Source of the DNA: Rufibacter hautae
GTDB lineage: Bacteria; Bacteroidota; Bacteroidia; Cytophagales; Hymenobacteraceae
Direction: 5' to 3'
Assembly (NCBI RefSeq): GCF_008271695.1
Contig: NZ_VKKY01000001.1
Location: forward strand, 1,110,589 to 1,174,588
DNA length: 64,000 bases
Shown here: positions 61,059 to 64,000 of the stretch, piece after piece
Position numbering within the stretch: position 1 is the stretch's first letter
How the letters are laid out: each line of letters begins with the position of its first letter
The notes under the pieces: generated by a model
The model's input: only the letters and a program-made list of their open reading frames with translations
What the model was told of the DNA's origin: nothing
Databases searched by the model: none
Made by a program: the position numbers and the translations under genes

Positions 61059-61802
61059 CTAAATACCCAGCACGGCTTTCAAGCGGGCGTACCCGGTCTT
61101 GCTCAGGGGCAGGCGGGTGCCGTTGCGAAGCAGGGCCACGTGGGTTTCCTTTTCCAGGGGCTCAATGCGGGTGAGCTGGTCCAGGGCCATCATGTAAGAC
61201 CGGTGCACCCGCACAAACTGACGGTTCTCCAGGGTTTTCTCATAATAGCCCATGGTTTTCTTCTTCAGGAAACAGCCGTAGGCGGTATGGATCTTCACGT
61301 AATCATCATAGGCCTCCAGGTAATGGATGTCCTGCACCGGAATGATCCGGATGTCGTTGTTCACCTTCACCACAATGCGTACCTGCTCCTCAGGCTGTTT
61401 GGCCGGCACTTCCTCCAGCACTTTCACCGTGGTCTCTGATGCCGGCTGCTGCTGTTTTTGGCGCCATTTCTTTAAAGCGGCATCAAAACGCTCCTGGGTG
61501 AAAGGCTTGAGCAGGTAATCCACGGCGTTGGTCTCAAAGGCCTTGATGGCGTACTCGTCAAAGGCGGTGGTGAAAATCACGCCCGGCACGGCCTCCACCA
61601 ACTCCAGCATCTCAAAACCGTTGATCTTGGGCATCTGGATATCCAGGAACACCAGCTCGGGTTGGTGCTGCATAATGGCTTTCACACCCTCAAAACCGTT
61701 GTTGCACTCCTGCACCATCTCCATATCTGGGTACTTCTGCAGGTACTCGCAGACAATGCTCCGCGCCAGGGGTTCATCATCAATTACCAGACACTTGATC
61801 AT
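61059..61802 (-). CDS. LytTR-type response regulator
   Basis: A 247-residue response regulator: receiver domain with the acidic pocket VIDDEP, phospho-acceptor Asp54 in LVFLDIQMPKING and Lys in LLKPFTQERF, then a LytTR DNA-binding domain (about 145-245: IRIIPVQDIHYLEAYDDYVK; LENRQFVRVHRSYMMALDQL). It is encoded with the kinase before it; the two overlap by four bases (ATGA), so they are translationally coupled. Targets are unknown. The LiaF-like gene at the head of the operon suggests an envelope-stress signal. Confidence 0.94.
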   Translation of the reverse strand: MIKCLVIDDEPLARSIVCEYLQKYPDMEMVQECNNGFEGVKAIMQHQPELVFLDIQMPKINGFEMLELVEAVPGVIFTTAFDEYAIKAFETNAVDYLLKPFTQERFDAALKKWRQKQQQPASETTVKVLEEVPAKQPEEQVRIVVKVNNDIRIIPVQDIHYLEAYDDYVKIHTAYGCFLKKKTMGYYEKTLENRQFVRVHRSYMMALDQLTRIEPLEKETHVALLRNGTRLPLSKTGYARLKAVLGI

Positions 61803-62824
61803 ATTTTCTGAGGTATTTTAACGGTGGTGATGAAAACGTTGTCTTGTTGGTGGGTGGTGAGCAGATCGGTGCGGGCGTACAACAGGTACAGGCGCCTGCG
61901 TACCGAGTCCAGCCCGAAACCGGTGCCCTGCTTGTGCTGCAGCAGCGCGGAGTCAAAAGGATTCAGGGTGCTGATGACCAGCATAGAATCCTGCAGGGTG
62001 GCGGTAATCTGGATGAGAATATCGTCAATGGTATCATACAGGCCAAACTTGATGGCGTTTTCCACAATGGGTTGCAGCAGCAGGTAGGGCAAGGTCCCTT
62101 GCAGGCTTTCTTCCTGGTAATCTACCTGGGTCTGCAGCCGGTGCCCGAACCGCACTTTCTCAATCTCCAGGTAAATCTGCAGGTGCTGCAGCTCATCCGC
62201 GAGGGGCACCATGGTTTGGTCATCTTTGCGAAGCGTGCCTCTCAGGAAATCTGACAGCTGCTGCACCATTTTCTTGGCCTGGTCGGGTTGGGTTTTCACC
62301 AGTGCGCTGATGGAGTTAAGGCTGTTGAACAGGAAGTGCGGTTGCAGTTGCTGCCGCAGGTTGAACAACTCGGCTTCGCGGGCCAGTTTCTCGGTGGCGG
62401 TTTTGCGTTCCTCGGCTTCTTGCTTCTCACGGGCATAAAACCACAGCCAGTTCTGCAGCACAATGAACAGGATCATCAACCAGGCGAAGGCCAGCCGCAC
62501 AAAGAAAGTCTTGTCAACAAAGGCCAGGTATTCTGTCTCCGCGCCCAACAAATGCTCCAATCCGGTATCCCAAAGCACCAAACTGATCATGGCCACGCCC
62601 AAACTCCAGCCCATCAAGTACACCACCTGCCGTCCGCCGGGGCGATAGAAGCGCAATGCCAACGACATCACATAGCCGCTGCCCACTACCAGACCACTGC
62701 TTAAGGAGGCGTCTTTCCAGGCCAGGTCTACCGGAAAACCTGCCTGGTAAATCACCGCGCTTTGCACCGCGGCCCACAGCAAAGCCCAACCCAGATACAG
62801 CAAAATAACCTTAAGTGATGACAT
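61799..62824 (-). CDS. LytS/YehU-type sensor histidine kinase
   Basis: 341 residues from the ATG at 62824; an alternative start at 62869 adds 15 residues. Four predicted membrane helices (LLYLGWALLWAAVQSAVIYQ and others) precede a coiled linker. The His_kinase dimerisation motif LRQQLQPHFLFNSLNSISAL carries the phospho-accepting His, and the ATPase part has LLLQPIVENAIKFGL (N box) and GTGFGLDSVRRRL (G box). It pairs with the LytTR regulator downstream. The extracytoplasmic loops are short, so membrane-level stress rather than a large ligand is likely sensed. Confidence 0.93.
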   Translation of the reverse strand: MSSLKVILLYLGWALLWAAVQSAVIYQAGFPVDLAWKDASLSSGLVVGSGYVMSLALRFYRPGGRQVVYLMGWSLGVAMISLVLWDTGLEHLLGAETEYLAFVDKTFFVRLAFAWLMILFIVLQNWLWFYAREKQEAEERKTATEKLAREAELFNLRQQLQPHFLFNSLNSISALVKTQPDQAKKMVQQLSDFLRGTLRKDDQTMVPLADELQHLQIYLEIEKVRFGHRLQTQVDYQEESLQGTLPYLLLQPIVENAIKFGLYDTIDDILIQITATLQDSMLVISTLNPFDSALLQHKQGTGFGLDSVRRRLYLLYARTDLLTTHQQDNVFITTVKIPQKI

Positions 62825-62882
62825 GGTGCAGCAGTGGTTTGGCACGTAAGCAGGCGCTACCGATAGCATAAGCGACCTGTGG

Positions 62883-63692
62883 TTAGTAACTCTTGATCTC
62901 TATGCCCCCGCAGAGCACCGTTCCCTTCAGCACCAGCACCTTGTCAGATTCCAGGGCGGCCTCTACGAAGCCTCTTTTGTCGTCTATCCCCCCAAAGATG
63001 GTAACCACCTCAGAGCGTACCCGCCAGTGCGGCGGGATGATCAGGCTGACGCCCCCGAAGAACTCGGTGATGTTCAGGATCACTTCGCCCTGCACGTCGG
63101 CGTGGGTGAGGTTGTATTTGGCCCCGCCGCAGAAGGTGAGAATGTCGCCGCCTTTGAAGTCCTTTGTGATCACGTTCTTGGTGATGCCGCCAAAAACCGC
63201 GGTCCCCGTAAGGAAGTCTTCTTTGGAAAAACTCTCGTTTCCGGGGAAGCTCTCATTTGTAGAAGCAGCCCGGTTGAAGTTAGGTCCCTGTGGCCCGAAC
63301 CGCCTTACTTTCTTCATGTGTTTCTCGCAGGTGTGCCGGGGTTTGAAGATAAGCCACAAGCCGGCCACCATGATAATAATCGGCCATAAATAATTCCTGA
63401 GCCGAATACCAGGCACCAAATCTTCCAGCAGAAACACGCCCCCGATGATGATGGGCACGATAAACCCGGGGTTGCGGAACGAATGCCGGAAGCCGCTTAC
63501 CAGGCCAATCACGATCAGAAGCATTTTCCAGGAGAAAACCCAGCCCGGCAAGAAGATGGCGTGCATCTGATTGGCCAGCAATATAGCGCCCACCCCTATG
63601 ATGAGTAACCCGGCGGCCACCCGGCCTCCTTTGTTTGCAGGACGGTCCCACTGCCGGTAATCGCCTACTCGTTTTATGTTCGGATTTTCCAT
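62883..63692 (-). CDS. LiaF-like membrane protein (DUF5668 plus C-terminal LiaF-type domain)
   Basis: A 269-residue protein. The N-terminal 115 residues contain four hydrophobic helices (GRVAAGLLIIGVGAILLANQ; the segment GWVFSWKMLLIVIGLVSGF; FIVPIIIGGVFLLEDL; YLWPIIIMVAGLWLIF) as in DUF5668. The C-terminal half is a beta-helix-like LiaF/cell-wall-active-antibiotic-response domain (AVFGGITKNVITKDFKGGDI; TEFFGGVSLIIPPHWRVRSE; VTIFGGIDDKRGFVEA). LiaF inhibits the LiaRS system in Firmicutes. Here a LytS/LytTR pair follows on the same strand, so a similar control of that pair is plausible. Confidence 0.88.
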   Translation of the reverse strand: MENPNIKRVGDYRQWDRPANKGGRVAAGLLIIGVGAILLANQMHAIFLPGWVFSWKMLLIVIGLVSGFRHSFRNPGFIVPIIIGGVFLLEDLVPGIRLRNYLWPIIIMVAGLWLIFKPRHTCEKHMKKVRRFGPQGPNFNRAASTNESFPGNESFSKEDFLTGTAVFGGITKNVITKDFKGGDILTFCGGAKYNLTHADVQGEVILNITEFFGGVSLIIPPHWRVRSEVVTIFGGIDDKRGFVEAALESDKVLVLKGTVLCGGIEIKSY

Positions 63693-64000
63693 AACCTTGC
63701 TGATTTATGTTCCAAAACTAGGCAGAACCGGTGCGCGCCACAACGGGAATTAGGCTAAGCCCAGCGGAAAGTAGGTGAATGGCGGGTGGGCGTAGGTGAA
63801 TGAAGATAATTTGTTGTTTACCGATTCTTTTGGGAGTTGTAGTTTGTATGGGCTAGTGGAGGGCCGCTGTGGTTCTTATAAGTTTCCTGTGCGCGTAGTC
63901 CGTTAATGCTGGCGTAGTACCGCTGTTTGCGTGGGTTCATAAGCTTTATTGTTTCATGGCTGGGCTCCGTGCGCTCACGGCCGCGAGGCCCCGCCTTCCG
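63693..64000. other. Right window edge, no gene recognised
   Basis: No supported gene or promoter is visible. It is the region upstream of the LiaF-like operon; the last 40 bases are very G+C rich and may belong to a feature outside the window. Confidence 0.4.

Overview
The window is chromosomal DNA of a Bacteroidota bacterium, most likely of the Hymenobacteraceae/Cytophagales type (Rufibacter-, Pontibacter- or Hymenobacter-like). The evidence is a SusC/SusD pair with a SusR-like regulator, a type IX secretion (T9SS) sorting domain, many lipoproteins with a Bacteroidota lipobox, promoters of the TTG-N20-TAnnTTTG type, and almost no Shine-Dalgarno dependence. No rRNA, CRISPR array or insertion sequence was found. 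One tRNA gene, tRNA-Arg(CCU), is present.

Layout. (1) 1-5.2 kb, chromosomal: a truncated metallophosphoesterase lipoprotein; an HD phosphohydrolase fused to a Pycsar-type membrane effector domain; a convergent class III cyclase-like/SRPBCC protein; and a 66-residue basic protein. (2) 5.26-40.81 kb, a probable integrative island of about 35.5 kb. Its ends are a 22-bp direct repeat. One copy is the 3' end of tRNA-Arg(CCU); the other lies just outside a tyrosine integrase gene. Its left arm has an excisionase-like HTH protein, two proteins that look like the halves of a family-A-polymerase-like replication protein, and an iteron-like repeat array. Its middle is a complete alpha-glucan utilisation locus read leftward: SusR-like regulator, SusC, SusD, SusE/F, GH66 dextranase-like, six-hairpin glycosidase with a C-terminal CBM, GH31, GH97. 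The enzymes suggest a dextran or other alpha-1,6-glucan. Its right arm holds a serine recombinase, two paralogous small proteins, a translationally coupled pair ending in a HicA-like protein, two small HTH proteins, an MmeI-like single-chain restriction-modification enzyme, a secreted lipoprotein nuclease and the integrase.

(3) 40.8-53.7 kb, chromosomal: a minimal T9SS-sorted protein; a small polyketide cluster (FAD oxidoreductase, type III PKS, methyltransferase); a histone-deacetylase-family enzyme; an outer-membrane barrel; a DJ-1/PfpI protein; two thioredoxin-fold proteins; an HExxH protein; an NlpC/P60 hydrolase with a structured leader; a DUF1232 protein; and a YgjP-like metallopeptidase. 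(4) 53.7-64 kb: a TetR-TolC-MFP-RND efflux operon ending in an unusual acyl carrier protein, then an operon of a LiaF-like protein, a LytS-type kinase and a LytTR response regulator.

How the genes work together. The susR-susCDE-GH operon should sense, import and fully hydrolyse an alpha-glucan. Outside the cell, the GH66 lipoprotein would cut it into oligosaccharides, SusD/SusE would bind them and SusC would import them; GH31, GH97 and the six-hairpin enzyme would finish the job in the periplasm. The flanking recombination and restriction genes suggest the locus travels as island cargo. A family of degenerate palindromes (an A/T-rich GTTT...GGGCTGTTTT / AAAACAGCCC...AAAC hairpin) is scattered between genes on both sides of the island and, more rarely, within it.
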